Positions 50,301 to 58,133 of a stretch of 64,000 nt of DNA are shown piece by piece. Within the stretch, counting starts at the first letter, position 1. Each line of letters opens with the position of its first letter. The notes beneath the pieces are model-generated. The model had not been told where the DNA came from, did not search any database, and saw only the letters and a program-made list of their open reading frames with translations. The translations under genes and the position numbers were made by a program. The stretch is from Sphingobacterium pedocola (GTDB taxonomy: Bacteria > Bacteroidota > Bacteroidia > Sphingobacteriales > Sphingobacteriaceae). The stretch spans positions 1,070,605 to 1,134,604 of the forward strand of contig NZ_MU158690.1 in NCBI RefSeq assembly GCF_015209965.1, read 5' to 3'.

Positions 50301-51083
50301 ATGACTATTTTAGATAAAATTGTAGCTAAAAAAAAGATAGAAGTCGCTGCGGCAAAGGCAGAAATTTCGTTGGCGGAATTAGAAAAATATCCGCTGTATG
50401 ATAGAACCTGTTACGCGCTTAATGAATCGGTATTGCATGCGGATAGGACCGGCATCATAGCAGAATACAAGCGTGCTTCTCCTTCCAAAGGTGTCATCAA
50501 TGCCGTGTCCTCCGTTCAGGAAGTTGTGAAGGGGTATCAGGATGCGGGAGCGTCTGCTGTTTCGGTATTAACGGATCCCGATTTTTTTCAGGGCAGCTTG
50601 GCGGATCTGACGTCTGCCCGTGAGGTATTGACTATTCCGCTGCTGCGAAAAGAATTTGTGATCGATACGTATCAGATTGCGGAAGCGAAAGCCTATGGTG
50701 CAGATATTATTCTTTTGATAGCCGCTTGTCTTACATCAGAGGAGATCCGTGATTTTTCATCTTATGCTAAATCATTGGGTTTGAATGTGCTATTAGAAGT
50801 GCATAACGAGGAGGAATTGAACCGCAGTATTTTTGATACGATAGATGCTATCGGTGTCAATAATAGAAATCTAAAGGACTTTTCCGTGTCGCTAGATCAT
50901 TCCTATGATCTGGTAAACAAGATTCCAGATCGTTTTATTAAGGTGTCCGAAAGTGGTATCTCTGATCCAGTCACTATTCGCGAATTAAAACAAGTTGGTT
51001 ATCAAGCCTTTTTGATCGGCGAGAATTTTATGAAAACAGATGATCCTATGGAAGCAATACAGGCATTTGTAAAGGAGCTGTAG
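50301..51083 (+). CDS. trpC: Indole-3-glycerol phosphate synthase
   Basis: A protein of 260 residues with a TIM barrel. It starts LDKIVAKKKIEVAAAK. IIAEYKRASPSKG holds the catalytic Lys, and ALSVLTDPDFF-like VSVLTDPDFFQGS, LLRKEFVIDTYQI (second Lys), GVNNRNLKDF and VSESGISDP follow. It converts CdRP to indole-glycerol phosphate. It lies 131 bases after trpG with a REP-like repeat between, and no trpF, trpB or trpA follows. Confidence 0.95.
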   Translation: MTILDKIVAKKKIEVAAAKAEISLAELEKYPLYDRTCYALNESVLHADRTGIIAEYKRASPSKGVINAVSSVQEVVKGYQDAGASAVSVLTDPDFFQGSLADLTSAREVLTIPLLRKEFVIDTYQIAEAKAYGADIILLIAACLTSEEIRDFSSYAKSLGLNVLLEVHNEEELNRSIFDTIDAIGVNNRNLKDFSVSLDHSYDLVNKIPDRFIKVSESGISDPVTIRELKQVGYQAFLIGENFMKTDDPMEAIQAFVKEL

Positions 51084-51116
51084 CGTGGCAGATTGATGAT
51101 TTCTGCCACCGTACAG
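51078..51116 (+). terminator. Hairpin after trpC
   Basis: CTGTA, then GTGGCAG, pair with CTGCCAC, then TACAG (stem of about 12 bp with one interruption, 11-base loop). It overlaps the trpC stop. No T-run follows, so it may act as an mRNA-stabilising or weak terminator hairpin. Confidence 0.4.
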
Positions 51117-51188
51117 TTATGCAATGTTAAATGCGGCTACAATACTTGCTGGATGAAGTTCTTTGGAGTTAAGCTACGATAGCCCTGC

Positions 51189-51971
51189 TTAAAGCAACCC
51201 CTCTTCGATGCATTTTTTTATCATGCTGCCACTAGTTGTTGTTTCCGTTTTTTTAAGGATATTCTTCCGATGTACCCGGACCGTCTGTACGGATATCCCG
51301 AGTCGCTGCGCAATCGCTGTACTCGATAGTCCCTTGGCTATCAGCGGAAGAATCTCGAGTTCACGCTTTGTTAAAGGTGATTTTTGTCCGTGTTTTGCCG
51401 GCCTTGTCGAAAGATCGATCTGATGGAAGTCCGTTCGGCCGTTGATTCCTATTATTGTGGCGATATAGTTGTTCTGCTGTGTTAGGTGCTGTATATCTGT
51501 GTGGATATTTAGGCTTTTTGCGATACGGTTCTGCTTATCGACAACGAGAGAAACAGCCTGGTGATGGAAAAGATGATAGGAACCGTCTGCCATTCTCATC
51601 CGAAAACAGTATCCCGATTTGAGTGATTTAACGTGTTTTGCGCCTATTTGAACGATTTTTCCATAACAGAGCTCTTCAGCGCGTAATACAAACTGGATGT
51701 CTTCAGGATGAATCAAATCGATGATTTGCTGTAAGTGGATAGGGATAGCGTCGAACCCGTGTATATCACAGATATTGGGAAGATGATGGCTTAGTTCTTT
51801 TGTCATAATGTCGATCAGGTAGTAATAATAATTACCGACGACGAATATTTCTGATATGAGCTGCAGAATATCATCTGCATCAACAAGCGCTTTTTCTGGT
51901 GAGAAGATCTCCGGATATTTTTCCCAAACAGGAGCTAACACATGATTATCGCTTTCCATCCTATTTTTCAA
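51189..51971 (-). CDS. LuxR/NarL-type regulator with PAS-like sensor domain (paralogue A)
   Basis: A protein of 260 residues. The N-terminal part resembles a PAS-type sensor (IDLIHPEDIQFVLRAEEL, CFRMRMADGSYHLFHHQA). The C-terminal about 65 residues are a GerE/LuxR helix-turn-helix (LTKRELEILPLIAKGLSSTAIAQRLGIS in parts, VQTVRVHRKNILKK). There is no receiver domain, so it probably responds to a small ligand or another partner. A dyad TACCTCA-TT-TGTGGTA lies 81 bases upstream. Close paralogue of the next gene; the two arose by tandem duplication. Confidence 0.85.
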   Translation of the reverse strand: MKNRMESDNHVLAPVWEKYPEIFSPEKALVDADDILQLISEIFVVGNYYYYLIDIMTKELSHHLPNICDIHGFDAIPIHLQQIIDLIHPEDIQFVLRAEELCYGKIVQIGAKHVKSLKSGYCFRMRMADGSYHLFHHQAVSLVVDKQNRIAKSLNIHTDIQHLTQQNNYIATIIGINGRTDFHQIDLSTRPAKHGQKSPLTKRELEILPLIAKGLSSTAIAQRLGISVQTVRVHRKNILKKTETTTSGSMIKKCIEEGLL

Positions 51972-52051
51972 TTTGATTTTAGTGTTTTTTCTATGCTGCC
52001 GATCTCATACACAAGTAATGCAAGTTTATTGATTATTGTCAAGCTAAAAAA

Positions 52052-52067
52052 TACCTCATTTGTGGTA
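52052..52067. promoter_or_regulatory. NarL-type 7-2-7 dyad upstream of LuxR paralogue A
   Basis: TACCTCA-TT-TGTGGTA: two inverted heptamers spaced by two bases, flanked by A- and T-runs. The arrangement equals the NarL TACyynT-type 7-2-7 site, and the same element lies upstream of paralogue B. It lies between the two paralogue genes, 28 bases before B's stop. Confidence 0.5.
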
Positions 52068-52094
52068 TTTTACAGTAGGCGCACGCCAAAGTTT

Positions 52095-52862
52095 CTATAA
52101 TAGATTTAATTCAATACATTTTTTTATCATGCTGGTACTGTTTGTTGTTTGCGTTTTTTTAAGAATATTCTTCCGGTGTACACGGACGGTCTGGACAGAG
52201 ATAAATAATTGTTCTGCTATTTGCTGGCTGGATAGGCCCTGTGCCAAGAGTGTGAGTACTTCCATCTCGCGCTTAGAAAGCCGAGGTGGCAGGATGTCAG
52301 TTTGCCGGTCAGACAAGTCTATCTGACAATAGTAATTGCGCTCACCGATGCCGTTGATCAATATGATTTTATTGTTTAGAGGTATGATATGTTGCATATC
52401 GGTATGGATATGGAGTGCGGTGATTAGATGTCCTTCATCATCCTTTGCCAGGAGTACGGCCTGATGGTGAAAGAGGTGGTATGAGCCGTCGGCCACACGC
52501 ATACGACAGCAGTAACTTTTTTTGAGGGTTAATTGGTGCTGAATCCCAATTTCTTTTATTTTTTCCAGTGTGGCTTGTTCAGCAGCAATCACAAAATCGA
52601 TATCGTCAGGATGAATGAGGTCAACGATCTGCTGTAATGTCGCCGGATATTCTTTAATACCGTGAATGGATAAAATCGTATCGACGGGATGATTTAAGCT
52701 GTAATCAGAAATATGAATGGTGTAATAGTAGAATGGACCCAGAGCCAGTATTTCGGCGAGGTGCTTACCGACCGAATGTGCATTGAGGACGGTAAGCTCG
52801 TCTGCCAAGCGTGCGGGATAGCTTTCCCAAAGTCCTGAAAGTAGATGCTGTCGTTCCTTCAT
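52095..52862 (-). CDS. LuxR/NarL-type regulator with PAS-like sensor domain (paralogue B)
   Basis: A protein of 255 residues with the same layout as paralogue A: sensor (LQQIVDLIHPDDIDFVIAAEQ, CRMRVADGSYHLFHHQA) and C-terminal LuxR HTH (LSKREMEVLTLLAQGLSSQQIAEQL in parts, VQTVRVHRKNILKK). The stop is 28 bases upstream of the dyad before paralogue A, and a perfect dyad lies 147 bases upstream of its own start. Target genes are not known; autoregulation is plausible. Confidence 0.85.
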   Translation of the reverse strand: MKERQHLLSGLWESYPARLADELTVLNAHSVGKHLAEILALGPFYYYTIHISDYSLNHPVDTILSIHGIKEYPATLQQIVDLIHPDDIDFVIAAEQATLEKIKEIGIQHQLTLKKSYCCRMRVADGSYHLFHHQAVLLAKDDEGHLITALHIHTDMQHIIPLNNKIILINGIGERNYYCQIDLSDRQTDILPPRLSKREMEVLTLLAQGLSSQQIAEQLFISVQTVRVHRKNILKKTQTTNSTSMIKKCIELNLL

Positions 52863-53008
52863 AATCGGCTATGAAATAGTCGCTTCTTATCTGCTCGAAT
52901 CGATTTAATCCGTGCGGCAAGCTTACGCCTATCCTTTTTATTAGTTAACATATGGTGACTAAAGATACGAACAGGAACAATGTTTTGCAATTTTTTTAAA
53001 CGAAAAAA

Positions 53009-53024
53009 TACCCCATTTGGGGTA
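53009..53024. promoter_or_regulatory. NarL-type 7-2-7 dyad upstream of LuxR paralogue B
   Basis: TACCCCA-TT-TGGGGTA is a perfect palindrome (two bases in the centre) extended by AAAAAA and TTTTTT flanks. The palindrome alone could be an intrinsic terminator, but the same dyad upstream of paralogue A argues for a protein-binding site. It lies 110 bases before the decayed gene at 53134, on its 5' side. Confidence 0.55.
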
Positions 53025-53133
53025 TTTTTTCGGAAAGGATATTTGTGGTTATTTGTTGTGGGAATGAGAGCTGTCAATTATTTGTATGACAGAGTATTAA
53101 GTTGAAATTATTAGTGATTAGAATATACAAATT

Positions 53134-53380
53134 ATGAAAACAAGATTATTACTATTACACTTAATTTTGTTGGGTAGGAGTAGCTTGGGGACAGCAAACT
53201 AAAATTATAAAATTAGAGCCCTTTGATAAAGACTGTATCCCTTCCCATATCAAGGTTGGAAGATACGTTATATCAGCACGATGAAAGATGATGAGGATAA
53301 ACTGTTAATCAGCTTAACGGAGGAATAAGATAAAATGCTCATTAATTTGGCGAATTACCTAAATAGTTTCAATCCATGAA
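53134..53380 (+). pseudogene. Decayed small secreted-protein gene
   Basis: The ATG at 53134 begins a typical signal peptide (KTRLLLLHLILLG). The frame then slips: the continuation GVAWGQQTKIIKLEPFDKD is in another frame, followed by CIPSHIKVGRYVISA, a second slip, and MKDDEDKLLISLTEE ending in TAA near 53329. Together the pieces make a plausible short secreted protein of about 60-75 residues, broken twice. I do not recognise the family. Confidence 0.55.
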
Positions 53381-53496
53381 TCACCTTCCTATTTATCAAG
53401 CTTCCAATGTGTTTGCAAAAAATAGGAGGTTTGGTACGGTTTTGGTTAAATGAGAGCGGAGATAATAACATTATCACTTAGACAAAATTTATTAGA

Positions 53497-53673
53497 ATGA
53501 AAGAATTAATCGAAAAGATCAGTGCCGAATTTGAGGCATTCAAAAGCGACGCCGATGTACAGGCAGAAAAAGGAAACAAAGCAGCTGGAACAAGAGCCCG
53601 CAAAGGAACATTGTCCTTGGAAAAACTATTGAAAGAGTTTAGAAAAGTATCCCTTGAAGATTCAAAAAAATAA
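53497..53673 (+). CDS. Histone H1-like (Hc1 family) small basic protein
   Basis: A protein of 58 residues: MKELIEKISAEFEAFKSDAD, then VQAEKGNKAAGTRARKGTL and LSLEKLLKEFRKVSLEDSKK in pieces. The NKAAGTRARKG motif and length match the Bacteroidota histone H1-like/Hc1-type proteins, small nucleoid-associated proteins. It has a good hairpin terminator just after. It is not overlapped by any better ORF. Confidence 0.82.
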   Translation: MKELIEKISAEFEAFKSDADVQAEKGNKAAGTRARKGTLSLEKLLKEFRKVSLEDSKK

Positions 53674-53697
53674 GTCAATACTTGCACAAAGTAAAAT

Positions 53698-53735
53698 AAG
53701 ATAGCCGCCTTTTTTGGATGGCTATCTTGCCTTTT
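53698..53735 (+). terminator. Rho-independent terminator after the H1-like gene
   Basis: AAGATAGCC and GGCTATCTT form a 9-bp stem around a 13-base loop; CCTTTTAT follows. It begins 24 bases after the stop codon. It may also serve the minus-strand gene that ends at 53796. Confidence 0.6.
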
Positions 53736-53795
53736 ATATAGTTTGTGATCCTTTACACTACAATTTCCTTTTCTTAGGGCTCCGTCCAATAAATC

Positions 53796-54056
53796 TTATA
53801 ACCATTTTTCATAAAGCTTCTTAGCCTCCGAATGCGGTTTCATTTTTTTGTTGTCAGCGTCAGCGATTCCCTGCGCGATAGATACCTTCTCCTCGTCAGA
53901 TACATTATCCCACCAATCTTTAGTTTCCTCTTTTCTGAAAGTTACCAATTTTTCAATGATTAAGCTATCTTCCAACGTGGAAAGCCATTGGATAAGTTCT
54001 ATCTTTTTATCTAATAATTTAGCGTCCATCTCCTGCCTTAAATTTAGTTCTACCAT
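53796..54056 (-). CDS. Antitoxin-like small protein without an evident toxin
   Basis: A protein of 86 residues from ATG 54056 (ORF open upstream to 54203). The layout is typical of ParD/RelB-like antitoxins of RelE/ParE modules in Bacteroidota: a helical N-terminus (LDKKIELIQWLSTLEDSLIIEKL), the WWDNVSDEEKVSIAQGIADAD middle and a C-terminal HSEAKKLYEKWL. Such genes are normally followed directly by a RelE-type toxin, but here the next 100 bases hold only a terminator and the H1-like gene on the other strand. The toxin is therefore lost or elsewhere. Confidence 0.65.
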   Translation of the reverse strand: MVELNLRQEMDAKLLDKKIELIQWLSTLEDSLIIEKLVTFRKEETKDWWDNVSDEEKVSIAQGIADADNKKMKPHSEAKKLYEKWL

Positions 54057-54276
54057 ACCAAATTTACGAAATTTATTTGACACGATTGCAAGTTGTTTTA
54101 CATATTGGCTATGATGAAGCATACCGCTGTATATCACAAAGAGATTGCAAATTTGGGAGATTGGATAGTTACACATAAACTTAGCATATCCCACTGGACG
54201 CAAAGTCGTTATTTCTTTATAGTTTTCTTATGGAATTTCGTACCTTGAGGCATCATATAATTGAAGTTTAATATTC

Positions 54277-54816
54277 ATGGACGAAAGGGGACTGCTTACA
54301 TATTACAAACAGACAGGTGATTTGGATACCCTAGGTAAATTGTATGCGCCATATATGTCCTTGTTATACGGCGCGTGTTACAAATACCTGCAGGACGAGG
54401 AGCGCAGCCAGGACGCGGTAATGCAGATCTTTGAAGAGCTGATCGTTAAGCTTCGTAGCCATGAAGTCGAAAATTTCAAGAGCTGGCTTTACGTCTATGC
54501 GCGGAACTACTGCCTGATGCAGTTACGAAAGGAAAAGAGGGTAACAAATGTTGATATTGAAGATAACCTGTATGAGAGCGAACAACAGCTTAGCCAATCG
54601 GATGAAAAGGATTGGACGGAGGGCGATTTTGCAAAGTTAGAGACCTGTCTACAGACGCTAAACGCGGAGCAAGAGCGGTGTGTGCGTTTGTTTTATTTGG
54701 AACAGAAATGCTATAAAGATATTGCGGATATAACAGGGTTTGATCTGAATAAAGTGAAAAGCTTTATTCAGAACGGCAAGCGTAACCTTAAAATCTGTAT
54801 GGAGAAGAAGAAGTAA
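54277..54816 (+). CDS. ECF-type RNA polymerase sigma factor
   Basis: A protein of 179 residues. Region 2 is GKLYAPYMSLLYGACYKYLQDEERSQDAVMQIFEEL and region 4 is CVRLFYLEQKCYKDIADITGF, both standard. Lengths and motifs fit the ECF group of Bacteroidota. The stop overlaps the next start by one base (TAATG), so the two are translationally coupled and the next protein is a likely partner. What it responds to is unknown. Confidence 0.92.
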   Translation: MDERGLLTYYKQTGDLDTLGKLYAPYMSLLYGACYKYLQDEERSQDAVMQIFEELIVKLRSHEVENFKSWLYVYARNYCLMQLRKEKRVTNVDIEDNLYESEQQLSQSDEKDWTEGDFAKLETCLQTLNAEQERCVRLFYLEQKCYKDIADITGFDLNKVKSFIQNGKRNLKICMEKKK

Positions 54817-55454
54817 TGGAAAATAATTATCAGCTATCAAGAATTCATAATTACGTCATGGGGCTCATGAGTAAGGAAGAAATGTATGCTATTGAGCGGG
54901 AAGCGTTGCAGGATCCCTTTTTGCAGGATGCCATTGATGGATATAAGATGCAGCAAGGGGTTGATGCAAAGCAACTCAGCATCCTGCAACAACGCCTCGC
55001 CCGGCGGATAGAAACACAGGCAAAGGATAGAAATAGACGTTTCTTTGGTTGGCAGCGTCTAACCGTGGGATTGGCTGCTGCTGTACTTTTGGTCGTAGCC
55101 TGTTCGTTGATATTCTTTAACTTTATCACCTCTAAACAGGAAAAAAAGACAGAAGTGATTTTAATGGAGCATCAGCTACGTGTAGATTCACGTCCATTGG
55201 CTAATAATGATGCTGTTCCGGAAATGGGCTGGCCGCAATTTAATGAAGAATTGAATTCTGAAGTCCGGGATATTTTATCGACAGAAGATGTTATTGTACG
55301 GTTTAACGTGGAAAAGGGTTTGGCCGCGGCGATCACCGTCACCGGTACGTCGACCGCTACTATTGGACCTGTGCTTATCGAATTTGTACGGGATAAAGTC
55401 AAATGGAACGGAACACGAGGTGAAATCCGTATTGAAATGGATTCAAAAGAATAA
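54816..55454 (+). CDS. Membrane protein with TonB-like C-terminus, putative sigma partner
   Basis: A protein of 212 residues. The N-terminal about 70 residues (YVMGLMSKEEMYAIEREALQDPFLQDAIDGY) have the DPFL-ADA-EGY motif of Bacteroidota anti-sigma-like proteins that sit beside ECF sigma genes. One membrane helix follows at about 83-105 (LTVGLAAAVLLVVACSLIFF). The C-terminal about 80 residues (PEMGWPQFNEELN, VIVRFNVEKG, VKWNGTRGEIRIEM) resemble the TonB C-terminal domain. Anti-sigma or signal-transducing function is inferred. Its 3' end overlaps a pseudogene on the other strand. Confidence 0.7.
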   Translation: MENNYQLSRIHNYVMGLMSKEEMYAIEREALQDPFLQDAIDGYKMQQGVDAKQLSILQQRLARRIETQAKDRNRRFFGWQRLTVGLAAAVLLVVACSLIFFNFITSKQEKKTEVILMEHQLRVDSRPLANNDAVPEMGWPQFNEELNSEVRDILSTEDVIVRFNVEKGLAAAITVTGTSTATIGPVLIEFVRDKVKWNGTRGEIRIEMDSKE

Positions 55455-55610
55455 GGCGTATTTCCAATAGTTGCGGGTTTTGATATAGACATCTTGACCG
55501 GTCAGTACCGCCCCAATGTCCAATACTGAAAACCGCTATTTGCTTTGCTCATCGTCCCCAATAGCACGTACCTCACGGTCATCAAAAAAACGAATGGAAA
55601 CTTTATTCAT
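55443..55610 (-). pseudogene. Remnant of a BRO-N family (phage antirepressor/DinD-like) gene
   Basis: From ATG 55610 the minus strand reads MNKVSIRFFDDREVRAIGDD, then EQSK, a TAG where family members have Trp, then RFSVLDIGAVLTGQDVYIKTRNYWKY and a stop at 55443. This is the start of a BRO-N protein (typical text: FDDREVRAVWDDEKSKWWFSVLDIV). It has a nonsense codon and lacks at least two-thirds of the protein. The truncated end runs into the 3' end of the neighbouring membrane-protein gene, so a rearrangement probably removed the rest. Confidence 0.75.
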
Positions 55611-55655
55611 AGTTTTTAATTAATAAATGATAAAATGAACATGATCACTTATGCT

Positions 55656-56492
55656 TCAACATATTTTTCTAACATCAAACACCACTCTCGCTCTTTCAGC
55701 ATTTTCGTGAGGATTTGAAGTTTTAATCTTGCCCCTATTTGCCAATTCATTTAATCGATAAAACAAAAAACTATCACCCACGCATCCGCCTCCAAACTTT
55801 TTCCATATTTCAAAAAGCGCATAAGCAACGACTAAAGGTGAACTCTTAGGTTCATCATTGCAGTGATTTAACAGGTATTGGTCGAAAAATGTCTCATCAC
55901 CGGATACATAATTCCCCGATCTGTCAAAAAGATGTACCATTGATTGATCTGTACGAAGCTGATCCCAGATCGACGCAAATGATTGTTTGTCATCTGCAGA
56001 TAATTCCTCAAAGTGTTGGGAGGCTTCTGAAATATGCTCTTTATGCATTACTTGTAGGGAGGTGAGATCCAATTTTACACCCTTCTCATTCCGAAATTCC
56101 ATCTTATCAAAATTAAGCTTATAGATAGGAATAGAGGCTTCATGCAAATGGAAAAGTAGTCGCGCTATAGTAATCTTTTCATTGGCTTCATCACCCAGCC
56201 ATAAGTATATCTTTTCATATGTATTGGATCTGTCAATAAGTTCCCTTAAACCATTAAGATCGTCATCGATAAAATTAGAATCCCCTTCCGATTGTATTGA
56301 ACCAAACACCTTTTGCAACCAACGTTTTCGATTTTCTATTGCATCCACATGGTCGAGATCACAGAGTGGTCCCTGAGAAAGTGGGTCGGTGAAGTTGAGT
56401 ATCTCATCTTTCTCTGTATCAATTATTAGGCTTTGGACAAGTGTCGCATTTCTAGCGAAACCAAAGGTGATATGAAGGTACTTGTTAGACAT
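55656..56492 (-). CDS. DUF1835 domain-containing protein
   Basis: A protein of 278 residues. The start LHITFGFARNATLVQSLIID, followed by LSQGPLCDLD, matches the DUF1835 N-terminal domain (HxTxG-type opening). A DUF3658-like C-terminal part may follow. Biochemical function is not established. It lies 6 bases after the XRE regulator on the same strand, so the two are probably co-expressed. Confidence 0.8.
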   Translation of the reverse strand: MSNKYLHITFGFARNATLVQSLIIDTEKDEILNFTDPLSQGPLCDLDHVDAIENRKRWLQKVFGSIQSEGDSNFIDDDLNGLRELIDRSNTYEKIYLWLGDEANEKITIARLLFHLHEASIPIYKLNFDKMEFRNEKGVKLDLTSLQVMHKEHISEASQHFEELSADDKQSFASIWDQLRTDQSMVHLFDRSGNYVSGDETFFDQYLLNHCNDEPKSSPLVVAYALFEIWKKFGGGCVGDSFLFYRLNELANRGKIKTSNPHENAERARVVFDVRKIC

Positions 56493-56498
56493 GTATAG

Positions 56499-56915
56499 CT
56501 ACCTATCCTTCAACAACCTCTCCAAGTACTCTACCTTAGATTTTTCGGCTTCTAAAAGGCGTTCGTAAAGCTTTTTATTTTCTTCGTAAGCTTCGATAAG
56601 CTTGTCAAGAGGATTAAAGGTTGGATGTATATTTATGGCATTAAGCGTCGATGTATCATGACTTGTGAAAGTGTTGTTAATAATATTTAGCACTTTATCT
56701 TCATCAAAATTCTCAATAGCTTCCGGAGTAACACCCAAGATTTCCGCTACCTGCGCCAATAAATCTGCTTCAATAGCAGCACTTTTCTCGATATTCGATA
56801 CCGTCTGTTGACTTACTCCCAATTCAATAGCTAACGCTTCCTGTTTCATGCCCCGCAGTTCGCGGATTCGGCTAATTTTTCTGCCTATATGGTTTGTCGT
56901 GTTAGTCGTACTCAT
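56499..56915 (-). CDS. XRE-family helix-turn-helix regulator
   Basis: A protein of 138 residues. Residues about 10-65 are a Cro/CI HTH (ISRIRELRGMKQEALAIELG, VSQQTVSNIEKS). The C-terminal about 40 residues form a coiled coil (LIEAYEENKKLYERLLEAEKSKVEYLERLLKD), usual for the Bacteroidota XRE proteins that partner neighbouring genes. It is divergent from the unknown gene at 57084 across 168 bases, so it may repress that gene and itself. It is followed by the DUF1835 gene after 6 bases. Confidence 0.88.
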   Translation of the reverse strand: MSTTNTTNHIGRKISRIRELRGMKQEALAIELGVSQQTVSNIEKSAAIEADLLAQVAEILGVTPEAIENFDEDKVLNIINNTFTSHDTSTLNAINIHPTFNPLDKLIEAYEENKKLYERLLEAEKSKVEYLERLLKDR

Positions 56916-57083
56916 AAGTCCAAAGTTAACAAATATTCAGCGTTCAAGATACGAAATATCTTGAGATGGTACAAAACAAGGATAGCGTTGTACAATACAA
57001 AGGCTACTGGTGTTATACAAGCTGTTTTGGTTCGGTACGTGGGCTGCGCTTTGTTCATTTGTGTAAACCAAAATTAAGAGCAT

Positions 57084-58064
57084 ATGGGACATACTATCAG
57101 TAACGTAAATGGTTCGTATCATGAGAATCCGGTGAATAACGTCGCAAATCACCACAATGAAAATCAAAACACCACAAATCACATCTATCTCCATCCAGGA
57201 CACCATTCCGGTGAATTTGAAAACTGCATGCGTAAGGTTGGAGGATTGCTGCAGATTGATAGGGAATACTCACAGCTTAAACCTCTTTTAGAAATGTTAG
57301 TAGCGGTAACAGAACCAGAGAGGTTATTTTTCCATACGTTACCTTCTATTGATGCACACGAACTAAAATCTTGCCATGAGATAAAATTGGTATTTCGGGA
57401 AGAGAGAATTGAAAATGTTAGTTCACTAGAAGGTTTTACTTCAGTGTCATCATTTAAGCATGCAAACGTGATGATCACTGTCCAATCGAATAGAGATTAT
57501 GAAGAAGATTCAAACGACTGGACTAATGAAGATGTTTTATGTCTTCGAGAAGAGTTTCTTGTGTACTCCAATAGTCCATATAGACTGAAACAATATGCAT
57601 ATGATCAAGTGAAATATTCTTATGATAATGTTCTTAAGATATTTAACAAAAACTACGAGGATGCAATAAATGCATTTAATTTTAGTAAATCACTTCTTGG
57701 AAAAGGAGCCCATTTTCAATCCTATTGGATATTAGTAAGGGTGGTTGAACAGATTTATAATGCAATTATTTATCCGTTTGATAATACATTCCATGTGGGG
57801 TTGAAATTACAAGATTTAAAAAAGAAAGCTGCGAAATATCTCCCCCAATTGTTTTCTTTTGATTATGATCTTTATGATGTTGAACAACTCTCTGAAGTAC
57901 TTGTGGAAAATGAATTCAAACTTGGTTCTATTTGCGGAACTTATGATCACACACTTGATATCGTTGAAGAGTTTATCACTGTGGTAAAGTCTTGTTTTGA
58001 ATCTAAGCTTAATTATTTACTTAATTATGGAATTCTTGCAGATTCGGATTTACCTAAAAGATAG
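57084..58064 (+). CDS. Unrecognised protein, possibly nucleotidyltransferase/HEPN-like
   Basis: A protein of 326 residues. The first 45 residues are Asn/His-rich and low in complexity. A middle part (LVAVTEPERLFFHTL, HEIKLVF, VMITVQSNRDYE) is compatible with a degenerate nucleotidyltransferase-like domain. The C-terminal part (FNFSKSLLGKGAHFQSYWILVRVVEQIYNAI in parts, LKKKAAKYLPQLF) looks like the helical HEPN domain that follows such domains in Bacteroidota, but the usual Arg-x4-6-His motif is not evident. It is divergent from XRE. A truncated gene of apparently related type lies at 59401. Low certainty. Confidence 0.45.
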   Translation: MGHTISNVNGSYHENPVNNVANHHNENQNTTNHIYLHPGHHSGEFENCMRKVGGLLQIDREYSQLKPLLEMLVAVTEPERLFFHTLPSIDAHELKSCHEIKLVFREERIENVSSLEGFTSVSSFKHANVMITVQSNRDYEEDSNDWTNEDVLCLREEFLVYSNSPYRLKQYAYDQVKYSYDNVLKIFNKNYEDAINAFNFSKSLLGKGAHFQSYWILVRVVEQIYNAIIYPFDNTFHVGLKLQDLKKKAAKYLPQLFSFDYDLYDVEQLSEVLVENEFKLGSICGTYDHTLDIVEEFITVVKSCFESKLNYLLNYGILADSDLPKR

Positions 58065-58133
58065 TTTTCAGTTTTACCCCCGCCTAATAGTACGTTTCTT
58101 AAAAATGCTAACTGTGAATTCACTTCTTGATTT

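Noticed and set aside
53003..53030. The perfect palindrome as a simple intrinsic terminator
   Set aside because: No gene ends nearby on the correct strand, and a matching dyad occurs before the other LuxR gene; a binding site is preferred, though not proven.
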